A DNA stretch of 64,000 bases from Nitrospirota bacterium (GCA_021783515.1 JAJXTV010000007.1:1-64000), one strand, 5' to 3'; shown: positions 42,720-52,145, counted from the stretch's first letter. Numbers and translations are program-made. The notes: generated by a model from the letters alone, not told the origin.

Positions 42720-43634
42720 TTATTTTTTCCCCAGCGGCTTCTTTTTGCCGCTCCAGACCAGGACGATCGGGCTTGCCACGAAGACCGAGGAATACGTGCC
42801 GATGATCACGCCCATCAGCATCGCAAGGGCGAAATCGTGGATCACGTCCCCGCCGAACAGGAATAGCGCAAGAGAAGAAATGAATACGGTAAGAGATGTG
42901 ACGATCGTCCTTGAGAGCACCTCGTTGATGCTGACGTTCATGATCGCCTCGACCGAGTCCTTAACCCTCAGCTTCATGTTTTCCCTTATACGGTCGAAAA
43001 CCACGACGGTGTCAGTGAGCGAATATCCCGCGATAGTGAGCAGCGCGGTCACTACGATGAGGTTGATCTCACGTCCCAGGAGATAAAACACGCCGAGGAC
43101 CGCAAGCACGTCGTGGAACGTCGCGATCGTCGCGCCGACGGCGAAATTGAAACGGAACCTGATCGCGATATAGATGAGGATGCCGATGACCGACATGCCG
43201 ATCGCCTTTGCCGCGTCCGCCCTGAGCTTGCCGCCCACCTTCGGCCCTATCTCAGTGGTCGAATCGACCACATAGGGGTTGTCAGGCAGTTTTTCCTTGA
43301 TGATGCCGGTGATCGCGTCGCCCGATTTCCCGAGTTCGCTCTCGAACTTCTTCACCCGGATAAGCACCTTGTTCGTCCCCGGGAAATCCTGGAGCTCGAA
43401 GTCTTTCACCCCGCCGCCTTCCAGTGCGCCCCTGACCGCGGCAAGGTTGACCGGTTTCGCGAACTTCAGCTGGATCGCAGTGCCGCCGGCGAAGTCTATC
43501 CCGAGGTTTGCGCGCCCGTTGGCGACCTGTATGACCGCGATGATGCCGATGATCGAGAGGATGCCGGAGAAGACAAAGGCGAACTTCCTCTTCCCCATGA
43601 AATCTATATTGGTGTTTTTTATAATCTCTAACAT
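42720..43634 (-). CDS. secF: Protein translocase accessory subunit SecF
   Basis: 304 residues with six membrane helices of the SecD/SecF RND-like family. FVFSGILSIIGI opens helix 1, GIDFAGGTAIQLKF is the conserved FAGG motif, and ALLTIAGYSLTDTVVVFDRIREN marks helices 4-5. It uses proton motive force with SecD to pull preproteins out of SecYEG. It follows secD by 8 bases. Confidence 0.96.
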   Translation of the reverse strand: MLEIIKNTNIDFMGKRKFAFVFSGILSIIGIIAVIQVANGRANLGIDFAGGTAIQLKFAKPVNLAAVRGALEGGGVKDFELQDFPGTNKVLIRVKKFESELGKSGDAITGIIKEKLPDNPYVVDSTTEIGPKVGGKLRADAAKAIGMSVIGILIYIAIRFRFNFAVGATIATFHDVLAVLGVFYLLGREINLIVVTALLTIAGYSLTDTVVVFDRIRENMKLRVKDSVEAIMNVSINEVLSRTIVTSLTVFISSLALFLFGGDVIHDFALAMLMGVIIGTYSSVFVASPIVLVWSGKKKPLGKK

Positions 43635-43642
43635 CCTGCCTC

Positions 43643-45268
43643 CTATATGCTCAGTTTCTTGACGTCGCGCCGCAGATTGATGATATCGAATACCGTCTTC
43701 GTCCCGATCAGCGCCGTATACAGATTGATCAGCACGCCGAGGCTCAGTGTGACCGCAAAGCCCTTGATCGGTCCGGTGCCGAACTGAAAGAGCACCGCGG
43801 CGGTGATAAGAGTCGTGACGTGCGAGTCGAAGATCGTCCAGAAGGCCTTATGATAGCCGGAGTCGACCGCCGACTTCGGGGTCTTGCCGGTCCTGATCTC
43901 GTCACGGATCCTCTCGAACATCAGCACGTTCGAATCGACCGCCATGCCGATGGCGAGGATGATGCCCGCGATGCCCGGCATGGTGAGCGTCGCGTTGAGC
44001 GACGCCATCGCGCCGAAGAGCAAAACGATGTTCAGGACCAGGGCAAAGTCCGCGATCACGCCGGAAAGCTTGTAATAGATAACCATGAAGAGGATGACCG
44101 CAACCGTTCCGATCAGTCCGGCGATCATGCCGGCCCGGATCGAGTCTTCGCCGAGCGAGGGGCCGATCGTCACATTCTGAAGCATGTTCAGCGGCGCCGG
44201 CAGGGCCCCCGCCTTCAGCACGATGCTCAGGTCCTTCGCTTCGTCCATCGAGAAATTGCCGGTAATCTGGGCGTTGCCGCCCGAGATCCTTTCCTGGATC
44301 ACCGGCGCGGAATAGACGGTATTGTCGAGGATGATCGCAAGCCTCTTCTTGACGTTCGCGGCGGTAACCTGGTCGAAGAGCTTCGCGCCTTCGGGGTTGA
44401 ACGAGATCGAGACGTACGGCTCGCCGCCCATGCGCGTATCGAGGCTCACCCTCGCGTCGCTGAGGAGGTCTCCGGTGAGCGCCGCCTGCTTTTTCAGGAG
44501 AAGCGGAGTCCTGGTGACCGCGCCGGTCTCCCGGTTCACCTTCTTCTCAAAGAGTATCTCGTCGTCCGCCGGGATCTTGTCGGCGAACTCCTTCTGGATC
44601 TTCTCCTCGTCGCCCGGCTCGACCGAACCCGGGATCTGGGCCGCTACCGAAGACGTGTCGTCGACGATCTTGAACTCGAGCTGGGCCGTGCTGCCGATCA
44701 GCTTGATCGCCCGTGCGGGGTCCTTGACCCCCGGCAGTTCCACGACGATCTCGTTTTCTCCCTGCCTCTGGATCGTAGGCTCGGAAACGCCGAACTGGTC
44801 TATCCTGTTTCTGATCGTCTCGAGCGCCTGGTCGACGGCACTGGCCCTGATCCTCGCAGCCTCTTTATCCGAGATCTTGAGGACAAGCGTCTGGCCGGTC
44901 GAAACGGTATCGAGGATCGGGTAAATGTCCCTTATCGTCGACGCCATCTGCGGGCCAGAGGGAGAGACCTCGATATTCAGGCCGTTCCGCTTTGCCGTCG
45001 CCTCGATCTTCTTCTTTGAGAGCGTGTCGTTGATCATGCGGACATACCCGTCGGTCTGGGTTTCGACCGCCTTGTCTCCCTGCACCTCGTACACGAGATG
45101 CAGGCCGCCCTGCAGGTCGAGCCCGAGGATGATGCCTTTGTCCGGCATGCTCGTCTTCCACCACTCCGGCATATAATGAAAGACCGGGGTATTCGGAAGG
45201 AAGAAGACCGCCGCAACCAGTAACGTAACCCCTATGAACAGGACCCTCCAGAGAATATTCTTTTTCAT
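43643..45268 (-). CDS. secD: Protein translocase accessory subunit SecD
   Basis: 541 residues. Helix 1 near residues 8-26, then GIILGLDLQGGLHLVYEV (D1 motif), a large periplasmic P1 domain (about 50-370), and five C-terminal helices including GIAGIILAIGMAVDSNVLMFERIRDE. Length and motifs are normal for stand-alone SecD. GGAGG precedes the ATG. It is co-transcribed with yajC upstream and secF downstream. Confidence 0.96.
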   Translation of the reverse strand: MKKNILWRVLFIGVTLLVAAVFFLPNTPVFHYMPEWWKTSMPDKGIILGLDLQGGLHLVYEVQGDKAVETQTDGYVRMINDTLSKKKIEATAKRNGLNIEVSPSGPQMASTIRDIYPILDTVSTGQTLVLKISDKEAARIRASAVDQALETIRNRIDQFGVSEPTIQRQGENEIVVELPGVKDPARAIKLIGSTAQLEFKIVDDTSSVAAQIPGSVEPGDEEKIQKEFADKIPADDEILFEKKVNRETGAVTRTPLLLKKQAALTGDLLSDARVSLDTRMGGEPYVSISFNPEGAKLFDQVTAANVKKRLAIILDNTVYSAPVIQERISGGNAQITGNFSMDEAKDLSIVLKAGALPAPLNMLQNVTIGPSLGEDSIRAGMIAGLIGTVAVILFMVIYYKLSGVIADFALVLNIVLLFGAMASLNATLTMPGIAGIILAIGMAVDSNVLMFERIRDEIRTGKTPKSAVDSGYHKAFWTIFDSHVTTLITAAVLFQFGTGPIKGFAVTLSLGVLINLYTALIGTKTVFDIINLRRDVKKLSI

Positions 45269-45387
45269 TGAACCTCCGCAAATATATCTTCAAACTGCTC
45301 TGTCTGCATCTGCATACTCACTTCGTCACGGGTAGACGGGACCGGGAGAGACCGCGGCGCGGCCTTTTCCGGCGGAACGCGGCGCGG

Positions 45388-45711
45388 CTATTCGTCGTCC
45401 GACTGCCTCAGCGCGGCAATGTAGGCCTTGCCGTACTTCACCTTGACGTTTTCGCCGATCTTGACGACGACCGTGTTGGCCTTAACCTCTTCCACTACCC
45501 CGTATTCTCCCCCGGATGTGATCACCTTGTCGCCCTTCTTGAGGTTGTCGAGCATGGTCTTGTGCTCCTTCGCCCGCTTCTGCTGGGGTCTGATGAGCAG
45601 AAAGTAGAAGATCACGAAGATCAGAATCAGAGGAAGGAAGCCCATGAGTCCGCCAGCGCCCTGTCCGCCCTGCGGGGCAGGCCCCATTGCGTAAGCCAGT
45701 CCTGTAAACAT
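45388..45711 (-). CDS. yajC: Preprotein translocase subunit YajC
   Basis: 107 residues. One membrane helix (GFLPLILIFVIFYFLLIRPQ) followed by QKRAKEHKTMLDNLKKGDKV and a beta-rich YajC domain (TSGGEYGVVEEVKANTVVVK). It associates with SecDF. GGAGGTG before ATG 45711 fixes the start over a longer frame. It is the first gene of yajC-secD-secF-recJ. Confidence 0.95.
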   Translation of the reverse strand: MFTGLAYAMGPAPQGGQGAGGLMGFLPLILIFVIFYFLLIRPQQKRAKEHKTMLDNLKKGDKVITSGGEYGVVEEVKANTVVVKIGENVKVKYGKAYIAALRQSDDE

Positions 45712-45968
45712 CCGACACCTCCGGAGAATTGGTCTGCCCTGCCTCACGTCCGCAGGGGATCTGATGCGGGCACTCTTTATCGTCTTTATTCGCCCGCTGT
45801 CCCCGTGGCAAAACCACAAGGGATACGCCCTCTATCAATTTTAATTCGATACTATACCTTTTCGGGCGTTTTTTTATCAAGACTGAGCGGAGAAGAATAT
45901 GGCGAACGCCGGCCGAAAAGTTCATTGATCATCATATGCCGGCGGCAGACAAGGGGGAATGAGTTGAT

Positions 45969-46472
45969 CTACACGCCGACCAGCATCCTGACTTCCCGGC
46001 CCGCAGGCCGGTGTGCCACCTGCTCAACCGATCCTGTCCGGGCGACCTTGCCGTGAGAATATACGATAATCGTGTCGGCAAGAAGTGCCGCTTCTTCCAC
46101 GGCGTGCGTCACGAGGACAACCGGTATACCGAACCGCCGCCTCACCTCCTGAAGAAAACGCCCCATCTCGCTCCGGAGAGGGTCGTCGAGGGCCGAGAAC
46201 GGCTCATCGAGCAGCAATGCCTCGGGATGCCGGATGAGATCACCATCGCATGGGCCTGCGTCCAGTCGCCGCCGCTTGCAAGGCTGTAAATGGCAAGCGG
46301 CAAGGACCGTCGGGCCTCCCGCGGACTCATAGCCCCTCCCTATCGCCAGGAAGGCGTCCTTCAGACTGATCGCAGCCGATACTGTCAGTTCCGTTCGTGA
46401 CGCCGCCGGAACACTGCACCCGTTCGGGATAGATATTCGCAATTGCCGTGCCATAAAAAAATGCCGGGGCAT
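45969..46472 (-). pseudogene. Remnant of a molybdate transporter operon (modA 5' end joined to modC 3' end)
   Basis: Leftward from about 46400 the frame reads ELTVSAAISLKDAFLAIGRG, the start of a mature ModA-type molybdate-binding protein. It then breaks into scrambled sequence. A different frame near 46280 keeps a decayed ABC signature (YSLASGGDWTQAHAMV). The final part, HPEALLLDEPFSALDDPLRS and VVLVTHAVEEAALLADTII, is the Walker B/His-loop end of ModC. Most of modA, all of modB and the N-terminus of modC are missing. It is not a functional ATPase: no Walker A is present. Confidence 0.75.
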
Positions 46473-46639
46473 CGGGAACTTGGCTGCAGCAGGGCCGCGC
46501 AGAACACCATTGTTGTCAGTCTTCCTGCATTATTGTCATCAATGGGACGGCTGTCACCCGGCGAGTCAGCTGTGGGGGGGGAAGAAAAACCGGAGGGCAT
46601 TCGCAGCCGCTCCGTCGGTTGAGGATATTCTCGGGCTTC

Positions 46640-47056
46640 CTACCCGCTTTTTTTGCCGGGTCTCTCTCCCGCGGGGCCGGCGGATCTGTCCCAGAATGAG
46701 GCCGGCGGCACGCGCTTGCCCGTCAGGGAGGTGAACTTGCGCGACGACGGCATCTCCTGGACCCTCTTATAGGCGCTCCGCACCGCATATTGCACCTGGT
46801 AGCGGTACAGTGAGGGCTTTCGATAGCGCGGGTAGCGTTCCTTGAAGTCGGGAACCGCGGTCCTCAGCCTCTCGCTCCAGGCGCTAATGAAATCCATGGC
46901 GCGCTCGATCGGGATGCCCGTTTCCCTGGATATCAGCCCGAAGGAATGGGCGATATGGTAAATCTCTTTTTCGGTCTTCGGGAGCACGCTCAGGAGGATT
47001 TCCATCGCCTCGCGCGCAGCCTTGCCGTCGTTCTTTCCGGTGCTTCCCTCGGCCAT
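46640..47056 (-). CDS. Hypothetical basic protein
   Basis: 138 residues, no signal peptide or membrane segment. The central helical part (KTEKEIYHIAHSFGLISRET and GIPIERAMDFISAW) looks like a folded domain; the C-terminal 35 residues are basic and Pro-rich. A G-rich AGGAAGGGGG lies about 11 bases before the ATG, so the ribosome-binding site is imperfect. No family is recognised. It is divergent from the helicase gene at 47334. Confidence 0.55.
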   Translation of the reverse strand: MAEGSTGKNDGKAAREAMEILLSVLPKTEKEIYHIAHSFGLISRETGIPIERAMDFISAWSERLRTAVPDFKERYPRYRKPSLYRYQVQYAVRSAYKRVQEMPSSRKFTSLTGKRVPPASFWDRSAGPAGERPGKKSG

Positions 47057-47199
47057 CGGAGTCAGCCCCCTTCCTCTTGCACGCGCGCAACGATTATTTT
47101 CATGGGGATATTATAAACCGTACCGGTCCCATAAATACACACACCCGGGTCCGGGAAAATATGAGAACCTCTGCGGCGCACACGCCGCCTTATCCCTGT

Positions 47200-47267
47200 C
47201 GTTTCATACAGGAGGGGAGAGCGTCCCTCACCTCCTTCCTGATGCGAGAGGATGTGACTGAGCATGC
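47200..47267 (-). repeat. Dispersed intergenic hairpin repeat, copy D (inverted)
   Basis: On the minus strand it contains CATGCTCAGTCACATCCT, CTCGCATCAGGAAGGAGGTG, AGGGACGCTCTCCCC and TATGAAACG, closely matching copy B including its right end. TCACATCCT and AGGAGGTGA are the stem arms. It ends 53 bases before the -10 box of the UvrD-family gene. Confidence 0.85.
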
Positions 47268-47320
47268 TCTCCCCTTGGGGGTCGCAGCAGGGACCTCTCC
47301 GTGAAAAGGCCGCCCTCTGT

Positions 47321-47326
47321 TACAAT
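47321..47326 (+). promoter_or_regulatory. Extended -10 promoter of the UvrD-family gene
   Basis: TGTTACAAT (TG-N-TACAAT) ends 7 bases before ATG 47334, with no Shine-Dalgarno in between; a leaderless start is predicted. Confidence 0.55.
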
Positions 47327-47333
47327 ATCACCC

Positions 47334-49292
47334 ATGAAGAAGTATTATCTCCGGAGGGAGCCTTCAGCCTTCCCGGTCGATTACGAAAAGGACCTGAATC
47401 CGGAACAGCATGCCGCGGTAATGCATGAAAAAGGGCCGGCGCTCGTGCTCGCCGGTGCAGGCAGCGGCAAGACCAGGGTCGTCACCTATCGGGTGGCGCG
47501 GCTGATCGAGGCGGGCGCCCGTCCGGAGAACATCCTTCTTCTGACCTTCACGAACAAGGCAGCCAGGGAGATGATGCGGAGGGCCGAACAGCTCGCGGCA
47601 AGGAACATCATCGGCCTTTTCGGCGGCACGTTCCATCATGTCGCCAACCTGATCCTGAGACAGCATCACCCCCTTGCCGGGTACCGGCAGGGGTTTTCGA
47701 TAATCGACCGGGAGGACTCTCGGGAGCTCTTCGAGACCTGTGTCGCGGAGATATTCAGGAAGGAGGTGGTGCTCCCGCGGGGAGCGGTCTTTTCTGAAAT
47801 CTGCAGCCTTGCCAAAAACACCGAACTGACGGACGCCGACATCGTCACGCTGCGGTTCCCCCATTTCGTCAACGCGCTGGAGGAGATCGGGAAGGTGATC
47901 GCCCTGTACGAAAAAAAGAAGCTGTCGCTGAACCTGCTGGACTTCGACGACCTTCTTCTGTCCTGGAGGAAGATCTTTGCGGAACACGATACCATCCGGG
48001 AATATTACTCTCTGAAGTTCAGACATATCCTTGTCGACGAATACCAGGACACGAACAAACTGCAGTCCGACATCATCGACCTCACCGTCGGAGGCGACCG
48101 GAACCTGATGGTGGTGGGAGACGACGCCCAGTCGATCTACTCATTCAGGGGGGCCAACTTCGAGAATATCCTGAAGTTCCCCGACCGGTATCCGGACGCG
48201 GTCATCTTCAAGCTGACGACGAACTACCGGTCCGCGCCGGAGATACTCTACCTCGCCAACCGCAGCATCGCAAACAACCGCAGGCAGTTTTCGAAGGAGC
48301 TCCATGCCGTCCGGCAGGCCGGGGAGACGCCTAGCGTGGTGCCGCTCAAGGACGTCTTCGAGGAGGCCGCGTTCGTCGGCTCTGTGATCGTCGACATGAA
48401 TTCCGACGGCAGGGCCTTTGACGAGATTGCGGTGCTCTACCGTTCCCACTACCAGTCGATGCAGCTCCAGATGGAGCTCCAGAGGCGGGGCATCCCGTTT
48501 GAGGTACGCTCCGGCCTGAAGTTTTTCGAGCAGGCCCACGTCAAGGACATCGTCTCGTATCTCAGGATCATCTCCAACCCGTCCGACGAGATCAGCTGGA
48601 GGAGGGTCCTCAAGCTGATCCGGGGGGTCGGCAACATCACCGCCGGAAAGATCTGGGAATCCGTCGCGAAGTCGGCAAACCCGGTCGACGCGGTAGCCGA
48701 GTCATACCGTCTCGTCCCGAGGAAGTCTGCCGAAGGCTTCAGCCGCTTCGTCGGAATGCTCGGCGAGCTGCGGTCGGAACACTACCTCGCCTCCCCGTCG
48801 TCCGCAATCGACTACGTCCAGAAGAACGGCTACGAGGACTACCTTTACAATAACTACCCCAACGCCGAGATGCGGATAGAGGATATCGAGCAGATGTCCC
48901 GGTTTGCACTGAGGTACAATTCGGTCGAGACGTTCCTGAGCGAGCTCGCCCTCCAGGGGGTTGCCGAGGCCGAGGCCGGGTCCGAGGACCGGACGGAGGG
49001 GAAAGTCGTCCTGTCGACGGTACACCAGGCAAAGGGCCTGGAATGGGAGGCGGTCTTCATCATCGGGATGAACGACGGCCGGTTCCCCTCTGCGAAGTCC
49101 CTCCGTACCGACGACGAGGAAGAGGAGCGCCGGCTCTTTTATGTCGGGGTCACGCGGGCGAAAGAAGACCTTTTCCTCTGCTATCCCGTGTCGTCCGAGG
49201 ACTGGAACGCCCTGGGGTTTCTCCGCCCGTCGCGCTTCCTCAAGGAGCTGCCGGCCGATTCCTTTGAGGAGATGACGGTGGAGGATGTATAA
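47334..49292 (+). CDS. UvrD/Rep/PcrA-family DNA helicase
   Basis: About 652 residues of superfamily 1A. Motifs: LNPEQHAAVMHEKGPALVLA (Q motif), GAGSGKTRVVTYR (I), LTFTNKAAREMMRRA (Ia), ILVDEYQDTNKLQ (II), GDDAQSIYSFRGA (III), LTTNYRSAPEIL (IV), STVHQAKGLEWEAVFI (V), YVGVTRAKEDLFL (VI). A 3'-5' helicase for repair or replication restart. It is slightly shorter than PcrA/UvrD, closer to Rep-like forms. ATG 47334 is chosen over GTG 47301 because the -10 box lies between them. Confidence 0.93.
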   Translation: MKKYYLRREPSAFPVDYEKDLNPEQHAAVMHEKGPALVLAGAGSGKTRVVTYRVARLIEAGARPENILLLTFTNKAAREMMRRAEQLAARNIIGLFGGTFHHVANLILRQHHPLAGYRQGFSIIDREDSRELFETCVAEIFRKEVVLPRGAVFSEICSLAKNTELTDADIVTLRFPHFVNALEEIGKVIALYEKKKLSLNLLDFDDLLLSWRKIFAEHDTIREYYSLKFRHILVDEYQDTNKLQSDIIDLTVGGDRNLMVVGDDAQSIYSFRGANFENILKFPDRYPDAVIFKLTTNYRSAPEILYLANRSIANNRRQFSKELHAVRQAGETPSVVPLKDVFEEAAFVGSVIVDMNSDGRAFDEIAVLYRSHYQSMQLQMELQRRGIPFEVRSGLKFFEQAHVKDIVSYLRIISNPSDEISWRRVLKLIRGVGNITAGKIWESVAKSANPVDAVAESYRLVPRKSAEGFSRFVGMLGELRSEHYLASPSSAIDYVQKNGYEDYLYNNYPNAEMRIEDIEQMSRFALRYNSVETFLSELALQGVAEAEAGSEDRTEGKVVLSTVHQAKGLEWEAVFIIGMNDGRFPSAKSLRTDDEEEERRLFYVGVTRAKEDLFLCYPVSSEDWNALGFLRPSRFLKELPADSFEEMTVEDV

Positions 49293-49336
49293 TATCCGGT
49301 CTGTGTATGGTAACGTAAAGGAAAGGACGGGATGAG

Positions 49337-50383
49337 ATGACCTATTCCCAGGCGATCAGGAGCGGATTCAGGCTGATCAACAGCAGATGGCAGCTTGTCG
49401 CGGTGCAGGCCGGCCTGATGCTCTTCAACTGCATTGCGTTTTTCCTTATGGTCATCATACCGCTCGGCATCGCCTTTGTCATATTCGGGCTCGACCTCAC
49501 CGGGCTTGCGCAGCTGAAGAATGTGCTGGGGCTCATAAGAAACCCGGCGGAACTCCTTTCGAAATACTTCGGGCTGGTCATGGTGGTGCTCACAAGCCTC
49601 CTCTTTTATGTCCTGCTCGTCACGACGCTCGGTCTCTATGTCTTCGGTGGCTCGGTGGGTGTCGTCGGCAGAAGCATTCTCGAGCCCGATCTGAAGTTCA
49701 GCCTGCGGAGCTTCTTTGCCGAGGCGAAAAAGCTCTTCTTCCCGATCATGTGGTATTCGCTCGTCGCCGGTATCGTCTTCATCCTCGTCGCCTTTCTCCT
49801 GGGCCTTTTCGCCGGGGGGATCGCCGCGGTGGTGTCGGCCGCAAAGGGCCAGGACTCGACCCTTGCCCTCTTCCTCGGCATCTTCTTCTCGCTCGTACTG
49901 ATCCTGATCGGGATAAGCCTCGTCTTCGGCGCGATCGCCGTCACCGTCTACGGCATCGCGGCGCTCTTTTTCAAGGGAGAAGGGGCGATGAGGTCCTTCA
50001 GGGGCGGCTTCCGGTTCGTATGGGACCACCAGAACGCCTTCTGGCTTTATGCCGTCCTGCTGACCGTCTATATCATCGTCAGCTTCCTCGTGATGCTGAT
50101 CGTCTATCCGTTCAATCTGATACCGATCATCGGGACGATCATCTCGATCCCCTTCCAGATCATTTCCTACGTGATTCGGGGGTATTTCGGTCTTGTGATA
50201 ATCGCAATCGTATTCTGCTACTATTACGAGATCGAAATCAGGAAGGATGCGCCGGCCGGCAACAGACCGGTCCCGGCCGAAACTACCGCCGGAAGTTCCA
50301 GTCTTCCCGAAGATATTTCGTCTCCTGAAGCCGCCGGGCAAGAGACATCTCTTCCGGAGAAGGGCGGTCCGGAAGGAGACTGA
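49337..50383 (+). CDS. Integral membrane protein of unknown function
   Basis: 348 residues with about six membrane helices (near 25-50, 85-112, 140-170, 180-205, 230-255, 265-290), then a hydrophilic Pro/Ser/Glu-rich tail. The pattern resembles glycerophosphoryl-diester-phosphodiesterase-like or DUF4013-type membrane domains, but no motif is decisive. It follows the helicase by 44 bases. Its tail-coding end overlaps the convergent lipoate-type gene by 101 bases. Confidence 0.65.
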   Translation: MTYSQAIRSGFRLINSRWQLVAVQAGLMLFNCIAFFLMVIIPLGIAFVIFGLDLTGLAQLKNVLGLIRNPAELLSKYFGLVMVVLTSLLFYVLLVTTLGLYVFGGSVGVVGRSILEPDLKFSLRSFFAEAKKLFFPIMWYSLVAGIVFILVAFLLGLFAGGIAAVVSAAKGQDSTLALFLGIFFSLVLILIGISLVFGAIAVTVYGIAALFFKGEGAMRSFRGGFRFVWDHQNAFWLYAVLLTVYIIVSFLVMLIVYPFNLIPIIGTIISIPFQIISYVIRGYFGLVIIAIVFCYYYEIEIRKDAPAGNRPVPAETTAGSSSLPEDISSPEAAGQETSLPEKGGPEGD

Positions 50384-51074
50384 CCCCGAAGACCTCCTCG
50401 AAGGAAGAGACGACACTCTCTTTGAGCAGGTCCTCGCCGACTCCGGGGGCGGCATTCCTCAGCCCTGTCGCGCAGTCCGGAAGCGCATCGCAATGCCCCC
50501 CGAATATCTTCCGCATATCTCCCGTGCGGTAAGAATACGGGATCGATCCCTGCTGCAGGAGACCATCGTCCCAGCGCTTTTGGGCGGAGCCGACCGCTTT
50601 CTTGTTGCCTATCAGGATTTCTCCATAGGAGCTCGACTGAAAACAAAGGGGGCTGCCCGTCAGGACCCTTCCCTTTTCCCTCTCTGCCTTCGCCTCGGCC
50701 GCGATGCCCAACCTGCGGAAGGCGAGGTGAAGCGCGGCCCCGACCCGCCGGTAACTGTCCAGGAGCCCGCCCGAAAAAGGGCCGGAGCGCGTGCCGGCCG
50801 AAAGGCTGTAGGTGAGCTCCTCGTCGTGGAGGATCGCCCTTCCCCCGGTGGGCCTCCGAACGACCGGTATGCCGGAAGACTTGCAGTAGCCGATATCCAC
50901 GTCAGAGGACTTCTGAAAGCACCCGAGACTGAGCGAAGGCCTCTCCCATCCGTAGAGCCTCAGCACGGGGGGAAGTCCCCTCCCCCTCAGGAGAGTTGCG
51001 ACCGCCTCATCGAGCGCCATATTGAAGGCCGCAGGACAGCGGCCCGAATCGATCAGTCTCCAGGTCTCTCCCAT
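50283..51074 (-). CDS. Lipoate-protein ligase A / octanoyltransferase LipM-like
   Basis: 263 residues of the biotin/lipoyl transferase fold (BPL_LplA_LipB). Motifs: WERPSLSLGCFQKSSDVD, VVRRPTGGRAILHDEELTYS, SPLCFQSSSYGEILIGNKKA, VGSAQKR. The Cys of SPLCF sits where LipM octanoyltransferases have their catalytic Cys, which favours LipM over LplA. It attaches octanoate or lipoate to dehydrogenase and glycine-cleavage proteins. Its 3' end overlaps the convergent membrane-protein gene by 101 bases, and its ATG sits just beyond the stop of the upstream DUF922 gene. Confidence 0.87.
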   Translation of the reverse strand: MGETWRLIDSGRCPAAFNMALDEAVATLLRGRGLPPVLRLYGWERPSLSLGCFQKSSDVDIGYCKSSGIPVVRRPTGGRAILHDEELTYSLSAGTRSGPFSGGLLDSYRRVGAALHLAFRRLGIAAEAKAEREKGRVLTGSPLCFQSSSYGEILIGNKKAVGSAQKRWDDGLLQQGSIPYSYRTGDMRKIFGGHCDALPDCATGLRNAAPGVGEDLLKESVVSSFEEVFGVSLLPDRPSPEEMSLARRLQETKYLREDWNFRR

Positions 51075-51075
51075 G

Positions 51076-51864
51076 CTAGCGAAAAACCGCCTGCCGCATC
51101 CCGGGTTTGAGCCCGTGCTCGGTCACCCTGTCGTATTCGTCGTTTCTCGCCTTTATCTCCCGGATAAGGTCGTGGCCGATCTTCGCCGTCTTCTCCTGAA
51201 CGGCTTCCCTGATCGCGTCCTCCGTAACGGCAGCGGGGTCATAGTCGAGCGTCAGCCCCCTGATCGCGGTGATCCTTCTTACCGCATCGTCCCTGTATGA
51301 GGGGTCCTGTATCAGCGCCACATGGTCGTGCTCATGAGAGAGCAGCCCCCGGACAAACTCCTGCCAGATCACAAAGTCGTGGTCGCTCAGAACGGAGTCC
51401 TCGGTGAGGGCCGGCAGCAGGACGGTGATGTTCGAGCTGAATTCGACGTCGTATATGTTCAGCGATACATACACATACGGGCGCTCCGTCCGGTAGCTTG
51501 AATTGAATTTATAGGACCATCCGATGTTCCACCGCGTCTGCGCCGCAAAGCGCTTGTTCTCCCCATTGTCGAACGGCCCGTACATATTCGTTGCCATCAC
51601 CGCCTCCTGAAATGTATGCGCTCTGACGGGATAGAAGTCGTACGTCACGTCATTCCTGAAGTCGAGATCGGCCTCACGGAATTGCTGTGCAGGTGCGGAC
51701 CGCCCTTTTTCAGACGGCGCGCGGGGCGGCGGCTTCTGCCCGGGCAGGACATTCGTGACGATCAGCGTGCCCTGGTCGTCAAAATACTGGTAGACGGTCG
51801 CGTCCGCCGCACGGACGGGTAGAAAGAGAACCGCGAGAAGAAGGATGCTCCTGAAAGCTTTCAT
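51076..51864 (-). CDS. Exported DUF4124-DUF922 protein, putative Zn protease fold
   Basis: 262 residues. A signal peptide (about 1-22) is followed by a DUF4124-type strand (VYQYFDDQGTLIVTNVLPGQ), then a domain resembling DUF922, annotated as a secreted zinc-dependent protease-like family. The possible metal motif is LLSHEHDHVAL near residue 180 (HExxH-like spacing, HEHDH). Catalysis is unproven. Its stop lies directly before the ATG of the LipM-like gene, suggesting coupled translation. Confidence 0.7.
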   Translation of the reverse strand: MKAFRSILLLAVLFLPVRAADATVYQYFDDQGTLIVTNVLPGQKPPPRAPSEKGRSAPAQQFREADLDFRNDVTYDFYPVRAHTFQEAVMATNMYGPFDNGENKRFAAQTRWNIGWSYKFNSSYRTERPYVYVSLNIYDVEFSSNITVLLPALTEDSVLSDHDFVIWQEFVRGLLSHEHDHVALIQDPSYRDDAVRRITAIRGLTLDYDPAAVTEDAIREAVQEKTAKIGHDLIREIKARNDEYDRVTEHGLKPGMRQAVFR

Positions 51865-51893
51865 GTTACAAGATAGGCGTAATACGGCTTTTC

Positions 51894-52109
51894 TCAGGGC
51901 TTTTCGCAGGAGGCCTTTACCAGCTTGATCTGAGCTGGGCTCCCGTCTATCTCAGAGGGAGGCGAAGCGACCGGTCTCACCCCGAAGTCAAAGGTATTAT
52001 CGAAATTCACGACTTCGCGATGAACCCCCGCGAGGAACGTTATCAGCCCGGCTTCCTCTTCACTTACTGGAGGAGGAACCGCCTCTCTGATCGTATCGGC
52101 AGTCTTCAT
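51894..52109 (-). CDS. Small hypothetical protein (71 aa)
   Basis: A near-consensus AAGGAGGTCATT directly precedes the ATG at 52109, so it is probably expressed. The product is acidic at the start (VSEEEAGLITFLAGVHREV) and ends in Cys-Glu-Lys-Pro. No signal peptide or known domain. It lies downstream of a frameshifted small secreted-protein gene. Confidence 0.6.
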   Translation of the reverse strand: MKTADTIREAVPPPVSEEEAGLITFLAGVHREVVNFDNTFDFGVRPVASPPSEIDGSPAQIKLVKASCEKP

Positions 52110-52145
52110 AATGACCTCCTTGACCGTCCTATTTCCCTTCTCTAA

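Noticed and set aside
45969-46472. An intact small ABC transporter ATPase
   Set aside because: No Walker A motif, a broken signature motif in another frame, and a ModA-like start fused to it show a remnant.
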